Positions 24,379-36,200 are shown, numbered from the stretch's first letter. The stretch: 64,000 nt of DNA from Caenorhabditis remanei (GCF_010183535.1 NC_071328.1:12462001-12526000), one strand, 5' to 3'. Numbers and translations: made by a program. The notes: a model not told the origin generated them from the sequence alone.

Positions 24379-24580
24379 AGACTCCACCGATTCCGCGGAA
24401 GAAAAATTCAGTGGAAAAAAATTCAGTGGAAAATGGGCGGAGCCAAGCGCGCTGATTGGCTAATCAATTGCGCAAGCTTGCTAATTAGCATTTTGCAGCC
24501 AATCAGCGCGCTTGGCTCCGCCCATTTTCCACCGAATTTTTTTCCACTGAATTTTTCTTCCGCGGAATCGGTGGAGTCTC
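24379..24580. mobile_element. Palindromic element, second adjacent copy
   Basis: Inverted arms run from GAGACTCCACCGATTCCGCG to GGAATCGGTGGAGTCTC. The core (AAGCGCGCTGATTGGCTAAT, GCTAATTAGC) is the same as in the left neighbour, but the outer arms are diverged. A partial outer arm recurs inside the phosphatase-like gene near 31552-31595. Confidence 0.9.
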
Positions 24581-24735
24581 CGTGCAAAACGCAAGGTCAC
24601 GTAAACGCGCTCCGTCTCACAGCGGTTGGCACGGTGCCAAAAAAGGACTTGGCTAAGTGCCAAGTTCAAGTTTAGCGTGTGTTTGTCGTATTTTTCAATG
24701 AAGAACGCGACGCCCACGCATCGCGACTCGGCCGG

Positions 24736-24995
24736 TACTGTCGAAAAAATAAAGTTTCGACAAGGATTTTCAAAAAAAAGTTCGCGCGCTGAAACGCGCA
24801 AGCGCACAAAGTTCTGGGCGGAGCTTAAACTGCAAGCTTAAATAAGCGGCGCGGTTCTAATTCCAGTTGTTTTTTCCAAATTAAGAACCGCGCCACTTGC
24901 AGTTTAAGCTCCACCCAGAACTTTATGCGCTTGCGCGTTTCAGCGCGCGACTTTTTTTTTGAAAATCCTTGTCGAAACTTTATTTTTTCGACAGT
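24736..24995. mobile_element. Palindromic element of a third family
   Basis: Arms starting CTGTCGAAAAAATAAAGTTT are inverted at 24970-24993. They carry GCGCTGAAACGCGCAAGCGC and GCTTAAACTGCAAG-type text around a centre near 24870. No frame is present. Confidence 0.9.
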
Positions 24996-25296
24996 AAATT
25001 AACAACTTTTCGTTGCGGACCTTACGCCTCGCACCCCTGTGGTCACTTGACTTCTTCAAAACCTGGAAACGAACGAGAAAATTTTAAAAATTCGTGCCTG
25101 AGCTGTTGAACAGGTAAAAAATTCACAAAACAAGAAAATTGATTTTAAAAAGTTGTAAATTCACTAGTATCAATAAAAAATAAATCAAGTCAGACATTTA
25201 AAAACAATTGAAAAAAGTTATAATTATATTCACAGATTTCATATCATGCATAAGTGGGATTTGGTATTAAAAAATGAATTTTATTGATTGATTTGT

Positions 25297-27727
25297 TTAA
25301 CTAACATCACTGTCACTACTCGATGAGCCGCTTGATAGTGTCACGTTCCTTCGTTTGGCCGCTTGACGGATTCTGAAAAAACTTGAATGATTTTTGGACA
25401 TTTGAGATGGAATATTAGAATCTCGTCAAAGAATTTCCAGAATTCTCACTCACTTCTCTTTAATATCCTGCAACTTCATATTCGCCCATTTCTTCCCCAT
25501 CGTCGACGTCTTCTCTCCAGAATCATCATCATCAGAAGACGTGGATTCGTCTGAATCCTCCGTCCAATCGACTCCTCTTCTCCTCGCTTCTCTCCTAATC
25601 CATTCTCGAATTTCAGCAGGTCTCATACAGGATATATCCACCTTTTTCTTCTCTAACTGAGCAGAAGGTTCTCTACTTTTCGATCTATCGTATCTCTCCA
25701 GTTTCGTTGTCGATTCCATTTCCAGTTTCTTCTCGAATCGTTCGTCTTCTGAATTGTCATCATCATCTGAGGAAGAGGAAGAAGACGTGGCATTCCACGT
25801 GTCTCTCCGATTTCGAGCGTTTGCTTGGAGCACTTTGAAGGTTTCAGTCAGAAGACGTCGCGCATCCATCGCCGATTTTCGACTGCGAGACTGAAATTTT
25901 GAATATATTATAAGCACAGCTCTTTCAACTGCGCTCAACCGAAATCTTCTTGAGAAATGTCTCATTTTCTCTGAGTCTCTCAATTTCGCACACTATTTTC
26001 TTCAGTTTCGGTAGAGCGCGGTTGTAAGATGTGATTTCCCCTTACCGTCGACATCTCTCCATCTGTATCTATCTCACTTTTAAACGGTGTCGTAATATCA
26101 GATAATCTCGACATATTACTTTTCCGTTCATTCATCAAATCCATCTTCGCTTTCAATCGTTTTCCATCAACCGACAGAATCATAAGGGGCTCATCGTCGA
26201 GTCCCGCCTCCGAATAGTTGTTTTGTCCCATCAATTCGCGAACTTTTATGTCGAGAGTGATGGGTCGGAGCACGCAAGAAACGCTATAAAACTTGTTTTA
26301 GCAAACGCGCTCCAGCGAAATCTGTTTATACCTCTGATCTACTATGAATCCATGAATCACAATATGAAGGAAAAAGTCGATTCGGCTGAAAGATCGATAA
26401 GAGAATCCACAGATCACTGTGTTCGTCGCGTATTCCTTTGGAAGGAAATAGTATTGTTGAGGAAGCATGTAGTCGTTCGGATCTCTAAAAAATTGCAATT
26501 TCAACGGGAGAAAGTATGAAAAACTTCTTTTTTCAATCATACCTTCCATTAAAAGTGTCCTCTCTTTGAATGGTATACTGTAGCGGTATATAATGACGAA
26601 TATCGAACGAAGCGCGCATTTCCTGCTGAAGAGACAGCCATTCGAATGTCAAAAACTCCTCGGTGAACAGGAACTTGTGATGCTGCTCGATATGTCTCAA
26701 AGCGTGCATTCTCATTGTGATTTGTGTGATGAAAGTGAGTGCATGGATACGTGGACACAGACAACAACGCCATTTGAACTCGTCCCAAGGGAGATTCTGG
26801 AAAAAAGAAAGAATGATTCACTCGTTGTTCTGCTAAATCCATCAACCCCCTCACATTGAAATCCGTCTCTTCATTCAAATGAAACCATTCGAATTCGAAA
26901 AATCCGGGAAGATTTTCGATGATTTGGTGGAAATGAAACTGTTCCAGATGGGATATTGCGTATGCTCTCATTGTGATCGAATCTCCGAATACCATCGTTG
27001 GTTTCGTCTCGCAAATCGGACATTTCCAATGAAATTTCGATTTTAGTAGTCGAAATGCGCCGAGAGACCGCCCGCTTTTGAAGTTATTCCACCATCTCCG
27101 CGGTGGTTGCGCCGAAGCTGGTTAGAGTGGCTGAAAAATATTTTTTTCCATTTGGAGATTTTTGCAACAGAGGAAAACTATTTTTCACAGATAAACACCA
27201 AAACCCTTACTCTGAATTAGCTATTTTATTCAAAAACTTTCTTATTTTTTCCACTGAAACTCCTCACAATCTGTCGCCGGCAAACAAATTCCCCAGAAAT
27301 TCGAGAATTCTTTTCCAGCGACAATTCGAAGTTCGATTATTGTTTTATCCATGGAAAATCTGATTTGATTGTTTTTGCCAGCTGAAATTTAATCATTTTG
27401 AAAGTCAAAACGTTATTTTTGATTAGCTCACGATGAATTGTTTTGAGATGAATCGGAATTTCATCCGGTTTTAATGGAATGCAGCAAGTTCGGCATTGTT
27501 TGATTTCGTTCTGGAACAAAATGCATATTAATTTTATTATCTGAAATTTCTTATTCACTTCATGACTATTTGCATGCTCAATATGACTTTTCTCGTCGTG
27601 TCCCACTAGTTTCGAACAATATCCGCAGACATGTAGTAGATTCAACTGAAATTTTCCATGTTTTCCGGCTAAGTTTTTGATATAATACCTGTTTTAAGCA
27701 TTCTGCATCAATTCTCGAAGAATTCAT
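25297..27727 (-). CDS. Multi-exon zinc-finger-like protein with acidic/Ser C-terminus
   Basis: Likely exons run from ATG at 27727 (MNSSRIDAECLKQ) through C-x2-C...H-x4-H units (HVCGYCSKLVG; QCRTCCIPLKPD). Two similar modules follow (FHWKCPICETK...AISHLEQFH and FKWRCCLCPRI...ALRHIEQHH). Then come MLPQQYYFLPKEYA and DIKVRELMGQNN, and finally a basic, Ser/Asp-rich tail ending at TAA 25297. Exons from about 27010 leftward join cleanly; those around 27060-27400 are uncertain, and a small exon near 27240-27350 (MDKTIIELRIVAGK) is only possible. The repeated CxxC/HxxxxH pattern suggests zinc binding, but spacing is unusual and no named family was recognised. The intron at about 26044-25891 is nearly filled by a MITE. 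Confidence 0.6.
25908..26033. mobile_element. MITE (TTACAACCGCGCTC family) inside an intron
   Basis: Terminal inverted repeats: CAACTGCGCTCAACCGAAAT near 25920 and the complement of TTACAACCGCGCTCTACCGA near 26020. The interior phrase TCTCTGAGTCTCTCAATTTC is shared with copies at 58229-58354, 59875-60002 and 60456-60580. It occupies nearly all of an intron of the zinc-finger-like gene. Confidence 0.88.
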
Positions 27728-27931
27728 ACATGTTCTCTCTTTTTAGGTGCCATTTTTTGAGTTTTTCAGATGAATTTGGGAATTATTGGTTCAAAAATCT
27801 AAGCTACCCGCAAGCTACGTTTCTCTGCATTCTCCCCTCTCTAACGCGTAGCCATGGAGCGCGATTGCTGGTATCTCTCGTTGTCTGCGTCTTCTCCACG
27901 CATTTCATAGTGGTGGTCGCGATCCCGCTTT

Positions 27932-27942
27932 TTGTCGGTACA
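27932..27942 (+). promoter_or_regulatory. Possible snRNA proximal sequence element
   Basis: TTGTCGGTA lies about 40-48 bases before the U2 start. I recall nematode snRNA proximal elements containing a TGTCGG core at about this distance. This is position and memory only. Confidence 0.35.
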
Positions 27943-27979
27943 TTGGTTTACTCTACCCCAAGCGCCTCGCTCTATCGGC

Positions 27980-28166
27980 ATCGCTTCTTCGGCTTATTAG
28001 CTAAGATCAAAGTGTAGTATCTGTTCTTATCGTATTAACCTACGGTATACACTCGAATGAGTGTAATAAAGGTTATATGATTTTTGGAACCTAGGAAAGA
28101 CTCGGGGCTTGCTCCGACTTTCCAAGGGTCGTCCTGGCGTTGCACTGTTGCCGGGCTCGGCCCAGT
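27980..28166 (+). ncRNA. U2 spliceosomal snRNA
   Basis: The 5' end ATCGCTTCTTCGGCTTATTA, followed by GCTAAGATCAAAGTGTAGTA, is the near-invariant U2 5' domain. It includes the GUAGUA branchpoint-pairing element. An Sm-type site (GATTTTTGGAA) follows near 28079-28089. The 3' half shows paired stems: GGAAAG...CTTTCC near 28094-28124, and a terminal stem-loop with TTGCACTGTTGCCGGGCTCG. U2 base-pairs with the intron branch site in the spliceosome. The full element set appears intact, so it may be functional; many U2 copies normally exist per genome. Confidence 0.95.
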
Positions 28167-28419
28167 CCCCGTGGGGACAACAAAAAGTTAAAGTGTAAAT
28201 CTGAAATTTCTGATACAGCAGGATGTGATCTCAACACGTCACCGACAGCTTGATTTCCAGTTTCTGGGTCAGTCGTCATTTACAATGTATCGGAGAAGGG
28301 AATGAATGAAAAGGGAAGGGAGACGCAGGTATACAGTGGAATCGTTCTTCTCCGAATAAATCCGGAATTCGTGTTCTTCTTCTTTTCTATTGATTTTCTT
28401 CTCTTCTATCGTTTGCGGC

Positions 28420-28680
28420 AGAAAAGAATAATAAGAACACAGGCTGACTTCTTCACACCTCTGGGAAATGTATCGATTGACGGAAGGAATTCAAATATTT
28501 AACATTGAGGTTCCAACTTTCAAACCTTAAAAAAAGCTGCAGCTAATCACTCCAAAACTGGAAAAAAACTGTACCTAATGTCAGAAATTATCGTGTTCCC
28601 AGTGATTTCAGTGAGTTTTTTGACTGTAGTAAAGGGAGAGCTAGTTTTTCAATCAGTTCTTGCAAATATTGTCAAGAAGC
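28420..28680. repeat. Dispersed repeat, copy 2 (partner at 13021-13375)
   Basis: Same orientation and order of landmarks as copy 1: ATGTATCGATTGACGGAAGG, GCTGCAGCTAATC, TTCAATCAGTTCTTGCAAAT. It has lost about 95 bp near 28460 and about 14 bp near 28548 relative to copy 1. Confidence 0.85.
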
Positions 28681-28924
28681 GGTGAGGACAATAATAACTG
28701 GTGACTAAGATTTTTTTTCTGTGTAAACTCGTTCAGAGCCCTGATTGACTAAAACGGTCTAAAAACCCAAGAAAAGGTAAAAATCCGTAACGAGAATAAC
28801 GGAGCACCTAACCGAGCACCTAGTCGCCAAAGGAAAAATTGATAGCAGCTATCCACGCTCATACCAAATGAGCAAAACAGGGATCGACTCAGCAACTCAA
28901 TAAGAAAACATATTTAGGTTTTCA

Positions 28925-29380
28925 AAAACTGATGATTAGGTTTTTATAGGTTCTCTTTCTTGTTGTATTTTTAGATTTAGTACCCCGACTTGGAAAAATC
29001 GCTTGGGAAGTCTATTCCATGCAAGCCTATGCGTACTTACCCTGCATAATGTGGTTTGCTGGTAAATTGACTCAGGTGTCAATCCCTTGCAGAACCTATG
29101 CGAATTTTTAAATTTAACCATCAAAATGGTCTCCATATTTGCAGTTTGCTAGTATCTAGACTAGTCTCCGCAATCCTATGGGTACTTACCCTGCATATTG
29201 TGGTTTAATGGTTTATTGACTGAAAAGCCAATCCCCCTGGAAACCTATGCGTAATTGTCTGCATATTTGCGGTTTGCTGGTTTATTGACTTCTCAAATGA
29301 ACCTTTCGGGGTCGATCCCAACAAAAACTAATAGCGCGGCTAAAGAAAGAACTTTTGAAAACCCAATAATCATTTTTCAA
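28925..29380. mobile_element. TIR element with internal ~65-bp repeats, copy 1
   Basis: The left end GATGATTAGGTTTTTATAGG mirrors the right-end text near 29350-29375 (CTTTTGAAAACCCAATAATC). Inside are irregular repeats built on CCTATGCGTACTTACCCTGC and TGCGGTTTGCTGGTTTATTG. No frame was seen. A second copy follows about 690 bp downstream, and flanking DNA is also duplicated. Confidence 0.8.
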
Positions 29381-29617
29381 AATCTGCAAAGAAAAAGGAA
29401 ACTTATCAAATAGAAGGCGGTGGGAGAGAGACATCATCGCTGGTCAATTTGAGAATTCAGGCGAGAGTTGTTTCCGTTCGATAAGATCGAACAGCTGGTG
29501 TTCCCGAAACGAATTGCACGCATGAAAAGTTGAAAGCAGGTATTGCCAATGGCTCCGAAAACTCTGAAAATGAGAACTCAAGTTTCACTATAACTCTCGT
29601 CGGCAGATTAAGAAAAA

Positions 29618-30125
29618 GAGTAGTTAGGGTTTCAAAGGTCCTCTTTCTTGTTGTATTTTTTTATTCTGTTCGCATTTACCCCGACTTGGGAGGGTCGCTC
29701 GTGAAGTCTATTCCCTGCAATCCTATGCGTATCTATTGGTCTCCATATTTGAGGTTCGCTGGTTTATAGACGAAATAGACTATTCCATACAAGCCTATGG
29801 GAACCCTCCATAATATGGTTCACTGGTTCATTGACTACAGAGTCAATCCCCTGTAAGCCTATGGGCATCTAATGGTCTCCATATTTGCGGTTTACTAGTA
29901 TCTATACTAGTCCCAGCAAGTCTATGGGTACTTACCCTGCATATTGTGGTTTACTGGTTCATTGACTGAAAAGCCAATCCCCTGAAAACCTATGCGTATG
30001 TCTGCGTATTTGCGGTTTGCTGGTTTATAGACTGACAAGCAAACCTTCCAAGTCGGGGTGAATCCCAACAAAGGAGAGTAGTGCGCAGTAAAAGAAAGGA
30101 CCTATGAAAACCTAATCATCCACTT
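29618..30125. mobile_element. TIR element with internal ~65-bp repeats, copy 2
   Basis: Ends GGGTTTCAAAGGTCCTCTTT and GAAAGGACCTATGAAAACCT are inverted, with an inner inverted pair around CCCCGACTTGG (29690 and 30045-30056). The downstream flank GAGAGACG...CATCGCTGGTC matches the flank after copy 1, so the duplicated unit is larger than the element. Confidence 0.82.
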
Positions 30126-30506
30126 TCAAAATCTGCTTATAAGAAAAACTTATCTGAAAGGAGACGATGGAAGAGAGACGTCGTCATCGCTGGTCGAATT
30201 GAAAACTCGAACTGACGAGAGTTGTTTTCGATCGATAAGGTCGAGTGTATTCAGTCGGTCAGGTCACGTCAATATTCATCATAGTTTTTATGTTTTATCA
30301 CGAAAAATAAAAGATTCCCCGAAAGTGACATATTCACAAAATGAAGAAAAACACATTTTTTGTAGCTAAAAAAGTCAATTTTCCACGTGAAGATCTTTAT
30401 CAGAATGCTATAAATAACGACCGATTGTTCATAAATCAGTTATTTTACATCGAAAACTTTGATTTTTCACAACGAGAACTTCTGACCAAAAGAAGGAAAC
30501 CAAAAG

Positions 30507-32242
30507 ATGTCCTCGTAAGTTATCGATCCTTGGCGCCAAATTAACTGGAGAACACTTCGTTGTTTCAGAAAAGAAAAGAAAACAAAGAAGCATCACCACC
30601 ATCATCACCATAAAAAAGCATCGGTTGTCCCTCCGAAAAATTCAAAAAAGCGGCACAACCATAAGAAAAAAGGGACAAAAAAGGAGAGATCGAGCACAAA
30701 GTTGCATGGAACCGCATCGAATGGAAGCCTCCGTAAACTCAAAAAACAAATCTCAACTGATGACGTTTCCACGGATGGAACCCCTTTTCTTCCAACGATT
30801 ACTGTATCCGACACTGCTGTAAACCTGTTTTCCGAGGTACCTTCGGCTCCAACTAAACTCACAGCGACAGCTAAAGTGATGACACCAACTGCAATGTCTC
30901 CAACTCCAACTGCTGTTCCAATCATGGCTCCTCCTCCAGTTCTTGTGACTCCGCCTACTGTCCAAACGGTCACGACACCTGTCAAGTGGAAGGCTGAGGA
31001 TGTGGCACTGGGATACATTGAAAAAATGGGTAAGCCTCGTAATTCGACTCCATGAGGATTTTGAATTTTCAGATGCCGCCATGGCCCGTCTGGAATACAT
31101 CGAAGCATGTTCCTCCACAAAGCCTCTCGTCGAGAAAGATTGTCTCCTCTGGAAGAAGAATCTCCATAAAAACCAAACGGACGCCTATCCGTGTCTCGAC
31201 TCAACCATCGTCAAGATTCCCAACCAACCGGATGATTATGTGAACATGTCAACAATCACTGTTCCACATTGTCGTTATCCAATTCTGATGGGTCAGATGC
31301 CGAAGAGAGGTTTCGAGGAAGAGTTTTGGAGGGCTGTATTCAATGAGTCAGTGGTTATGATGTATGTTCTGATGGGTGCAGAAGATGAGAAGAATGACTT
31401 CTTTCCGACGACTACGGGAGCTTATATCTATTATGGGAGCATGTTTGTCAATATTAGAAAGGTTAGTTAGGGCTCCGTATCCATCAACAACGTTTTGAGT
31501 CGCTACTCAGCAAAATTGAGGCGAAGGGCTGCACAAATCGAGACCAGACCCTGCGAATTCCGTGGAAGAAATTTTCCGTGGAAAATGGGCGGAGTCTGTT
31601 TTGCAACGTCGCCGCGCAGTTTTTTTTCCAAATTACACTTTAGGCCAGCTACCGCGCCCGATCCCGCATCCTCCAAAACTACAGTACCTCAAACTTTCAG
31701 GTAGAAAAAATGGATGAGGAACGTACGGCCTACACAATCGAAGCTCTTCCGAATGGACTCTCCAACTCGAATATGATAAACGTCTATGTGCACACAGGTT
31801 GGGAGCCATTCGGTGTTCCAGTCAAGTATGCAAACACGACTCGTTCCGTCGTCGACGTCATGAACTTTGTGAAGACATCGAATGGAAGCGAGAAGATGAT
31901 GGTTGTATCGAAGAATGGATGTGGACGAGCTGGCTATTTCCTCTCGTTGGGCGCCTCGTTCTGCTGTTTGAATGATGGTTCGGAGCCACGGATGGGCGAA
32001 ATTGTGAAGGCGTTGAGAGTTCAGAGACCGAATTCTGTGGATAGTATGAAACAATATGCATCACTCTATCTATGTCTTCTTTACTACATCAAGGTGAGTA
32101 AAGAGGGTAGATCAAATTGAGATTATTGATTGATTTCTTTCAGAAGAAGGTCTCGATCCCCGACCGATTGAAACAGAAAGTGGAGGAAGTCACAAAGGAG
32201 TTTGAGGGTCTCATTCGTCAGGATGTATCAATCGCTTATTAG
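30507..32242 (+). CDS. Tyrosine phosphatase-like protein lacking catalytic residues, 449 aa
   Basis: Exons 30507-30514, 30569-31029, 31073-31461, 31701-32093 and 32144-32242 join in frame. The N-terminus is MSSKEKKTKK followed by a His run and a Lys-rich, then Thr/Pro-rich, linker. Residues from about 155 on form a PTP fold: DDYVNMSTI resembles the DYINAS motif, and QMPKRGFEEEFWRAVFNES resembles the Q-P....DFW segment. Where the P-loop HCSxGxGR[ST]G should be, the protein reads VSKNGCGRAG, so the nucleophile Cys is Ser. The WPD loop reads WEPFGVP, without the Asp. It is therefore expected to be a pseudophosphatase that may bind but not hydrolyse phosphotyrosine. Intron 3 carries a fragment of a palindromic element. 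The tiny first exon is chosen because it gives the correct phase. Confidence 0.85.
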
Positions 32243-32549
32243 TCTCTTGTCTCTTATGGAATGAATTGTTTCTGGAGTTTGTGTGAACTTTCTTGTAAAT
32301 CAAATCTGACAAGCTCTTCTATTTTATGAAATATGCGCCTTTAAAGATTCTAACCTACGAGAGGTGAGAGAGCGCAGAGAGCTAGAATGTCTCGCTGTCT
32401 GCACCCTCCTCCTCTCTGATGATCTCGGCCTCTCGACCACTTGGCCACTCCAAGGATTATAGAAATGTGGAAATCCATTCATCAAACGTTTTGAAAATTG
32501 GGAGTTCTGATCTGCTCTCCCATTCTCTATCCAAAGTTTTTGACAAATC

Positions 32550-32672
32550 ATAGCTCGAAATCGAAAAGAGCTATCAAAAAATTGTTAACTATAAATCAGA
32601 TCAATATAAAATTTTACATATTTTACTAGTTGACAACCTTTTCATAGCTCTTCACGCTATTGAGATATGCGT
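32550..32672. repeat. Palindromic repeat, AGAGCTATCAAAAA family
   Basis: TCGAAATCGAAAAGAGCTAT and its imperfect complement (ATAGCTCTTCACGCTATTGA) flank GTTAACTATAAA...ACTAGTTGACAAC. Further copies lie at about 32885-33010, 34290-34425, 36995-37125, 37635-37760, 39058-39175, 41690-41890, 42885-43100 and 56040-56645. Confidence 0.85.
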
Positions 32673-32884
32673 ATTTGAAGATGGGGTGCCCTAGAGGAGG
32701 GAGAAGGAGAGAACGCAGAGAAGCTGAAGTGTCTCGCTGTCTGCACACTCCTGTTATTTTCATTTCTGTAAATTTAACCAACCACTCCGGGAAGTATCGA
32801 CAACCTTTGATTGCAATTATCCAAAACTTTGTAAGTTCAGAGAGAAAGATCTGAGCACTCTCTCAGTTGCTATCCAAATGTTTG

Positions 32885-33095
32885 ACGAATCATATCTCAA
32901 TATCGAAAAGAGATATCAAAAAATTTTTAACCACAAAAACGATCAGTATAAAATTCTACATATTTTACTAGTTGACAACTTTTTGATATCTTTTCACGTT
33001 ATTGAGACACGCGTCTCTGAAGACAGACGAGAGAGGGAGTGGGTGCAGAGAAGCGAGAGTGTCTGACTTCTCTGCGTCCTCTCTCTTTTTCCATA
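32885..33095. repeat. Palindromic repeat, AGAGCTATCAAAAA family, with CT-rich companion
   Basis: The palindrome (32885-33010) is followed by a second inverted module: GCAGAGAAGCGAGAGTGTCT against CTTCTCTGCGTCCTCTCTCT. The same two-part arrangement recurs at 34190-34425, 39058-39240, 41750-41890 and 42945-43100. Confidence 0.8.
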
Positions 33096-33203
33096 GAAAC
33101 GTTGCATCAAATCCAATACTTTATTCTATACATTTTTACCAAGAAAATCAGTCAGCAGTTGTCTTTTTCTATTTATTTCGTTCGAATCTTGTTCGAATTT
33201 TGT

Positions 33204-36200
33204 TCAGTTGGTGAACTGATCGAAATGGATCATACAGATGGGAGAGCTCGATTTCGGAGCCTTCAAGAGAACATCTCGAATCATCATAACAATTCCATGC
33301 ATTGTTGGGCGACGAGTCGGGTTGGGGTGCGTGGCACGGGAGATCAGACGACGCATTTCGGTCAGGGATTCCGGCGATCCTGAAGGCAAGCGAGGTTGAT
33401 TGGTTAGCGGTAAAGCGCATTTACATTAGCAAGTGTGCTCCTTACTAGGGAAAGTCATGGAGTCAGTCTGGAGATATGGAACGCGACCTATATCATTGGA
33501 AAGCTGAAATCTCGCTGCTTCCAAATATATATTCAGTTTTTGCCCTCAATGCCTAGTATTCGAGAAAAACGAGGTCAAAGTTTGGACCCTTGGCAAGTCA
33601 TTACCTTCCTGACATGTGAAACATATCGGCAGCGTGGTGAAGCGGCAAAGTTTGACCTCGTTTTTCTCGAATACTAGGCCTCGAGGGCAAAAACTGAATA
33701 TATATTTGGAATGTTTTCCCAGCTTTTCAATGACATAGACCACGTCCCATATCTCCAAACTGACTCCATGACCTTCCTTGGTTAGCAAACGATCAAATCT
33801 ACCAACCCTCATTCGATTCACTATACGACTTGAACAGATCCGGCTTCAGAATCTGCTCGAAAAGACGTCCCAAATTAAAAACTCCGCTCTCCTTCGTCAA
33901 TTTTCTAGTGAATGCAACCTCAGGAGCAGTTGAATCATAGTCGACAACCGACACAGAGTTGTCGGATTTTCTGAAAATAATTTAAAAATTTCTATGAGAA
34001 ATTCTGTATCAGGTACCCCTCGCAAATCAATCCGCTGGCTCCATTAAAAACAAGTACATAATACTTGATGTCCTCGTTCGTGAGTCCGACGAAATCCACG
34101 TAGAAATGCTCTAGCTGAGATGCTCCGTGGTAGATGTCAGCATGGTGAAGTTCTGAGAGAACACGGACGGCCGACGAGCAAATCTGGAAGAGTAGTAGAT
34201 TAGATTTTTAGAGCAGCAGAAAGAGAGAGAGGGAGCAGAGAAGTCAGAGACTCTCGCTTCTCTGCACCCTCTCCCTCTCTTGTCTATCTTCAGGGACACA
34301 TATCTCAATAATGTGAAGAGCTATCAAAAAGTGGTCAACTAGTCAAATATGTAGAATTGTATACTGATCTGATTTATAGTTGACAATTTTTTGCTAGCTC
34401 TTCTCGATTTCGAGATATGATCAGTCAAAAACTTTAGATAGCATCTGAGAGATCACGGCCTCCTGCAGAGGCCCTCTCAAAGTACTGCGCGCAGTGCATT
34501 GAGAGGGCCTCCGCTGGAGGCCGTGAGAGATCGGTTTTCCCCGGTATAGTCTTACCTTGATCCGTTGAGTCAAGTCAAGCCGATTCTGATGGAAGAACAA
34601 GAAATCCTCGAGATTACAGCCGACTTCCAACTTGTTGTTTCTACGAAATCTTTATTGGTAACAAACGCGCTCTAATGAGAATCGTTCTAAAACTCACTCA
34701 TAGATCAAAGTGGGCGGGTTCATAATCGCTCCAATTGGAATACGAATCGGAAGATTCTTCCCGCGAAGACTTTTCGCATTGACGCCTCTCTGTATTTCCC
34801 GAGTACGGGAGCATAAAGGCCACATTAATTTTTCAGAATTTTGTAGACCACGTGAGGTCAGGGAGGTTTTTTTCTCACCGCGTGTTTCCCACTTTCTTGT
34901 TCATTACCAATTATTCCGCTTGCCATGGAATATGAATTCCAACGAAGGGACGCCCAGAAGCTTGCTCTCACCCCGCGCCTTGGGTTAGGACCCTGGAAGT
35001 AGCGATTACCTTAAAACATGGACACCCTGGAGCTTGCTCTCGCTCCGCCCCTAGGTTCAGCACCCTGGAAGTAGTGATTACCTTAAAACTGGGACGCCCA
35101 GAAGCTTGCTCTCGGTCCGCCTCTTGGCTCACGACCCCCGGAAGTAGCGATTAACTTTAAATAGGGACCCTCGGAAGCTTTCTCTTCCCTCCTACTCTCT
35201 TTTTATCTATTTGTATACCTCAATTTGGAGACCTCAATAACCGCTCGCACAAAATTTTGCTTCAAATCTAACAGCGGGATAACTGAAAACTCAGGTTTGG
35301 TATCGGGAACATTTTCTATCACGTAAAATTCTTGGAAATGAAAAAATGTATTCGAAAAGTGTTTTTCGGGGCTCACGTATATAATTTTAATTATAATTTT
35401 TATTTCAAAACTTGGCCGTTATGCTCCCGTACTCGGGAATTACGGGTGCGCGAATTGACCAGTTTTTCGAAGAACGTTTTCAGCTCAGTGGGATTCTGAC
35501 CACCTCCTGGAATCTCCTCGAAAACTGCCTCCTTGATTTTTCCATCGGAAAATTTCATCTCGCCGATGTAGATCTGAAAAATTGAAAATTTCTCAATAGA
35601 GCGCATTTGCCACACATACCGGAGACGTCGTGTCCTGCGAGAGTTTTCTCTGAACTTTCACCGATTTTCCAGTCTGAAGAATGTTATGCATCGCAGTGAC
35701 CTGAGGTCCCAACAAACGATTCATCGTCAACTTCTCCTCCAAAACTCCACTGAGAATGTCCATCTGAAATTGATAAGTTATGAAAATGCGCCCCATTGAT
35801 GAATGACTCTGCTCACATTCTCATGTTTCAATTGGTAGATCAGCTGAGCAAGAGTGTCCGCACGCGCGAATATCAATCCAGGAATTCCGACCTCTTTTCT
35901 GAAAATTGGACATGTTTGATTTTCAAAAGGATGTTACGGGTGTTCGATTTTTGCAAACTTTTTCGAAAATTGTAGATTACTTTATGAGCTTCATCTTTGT
36001 AGTTGACAACTTTTTTGTACGGACACTCCCTAGAGAGTTATGGACATTTTAAGATGACAGCTCAAAAATCACTCTTTTTTGCACTGGACGATTTGAGGGA
36101 AAAATTACTTTGTCGATATGTAACTCTCTAGAGAGTGCTTGTACAAAAAAGTGGTCAACTACAAAAATGAAGCTCTACATTTGTTCAGTATGGTTTATAC

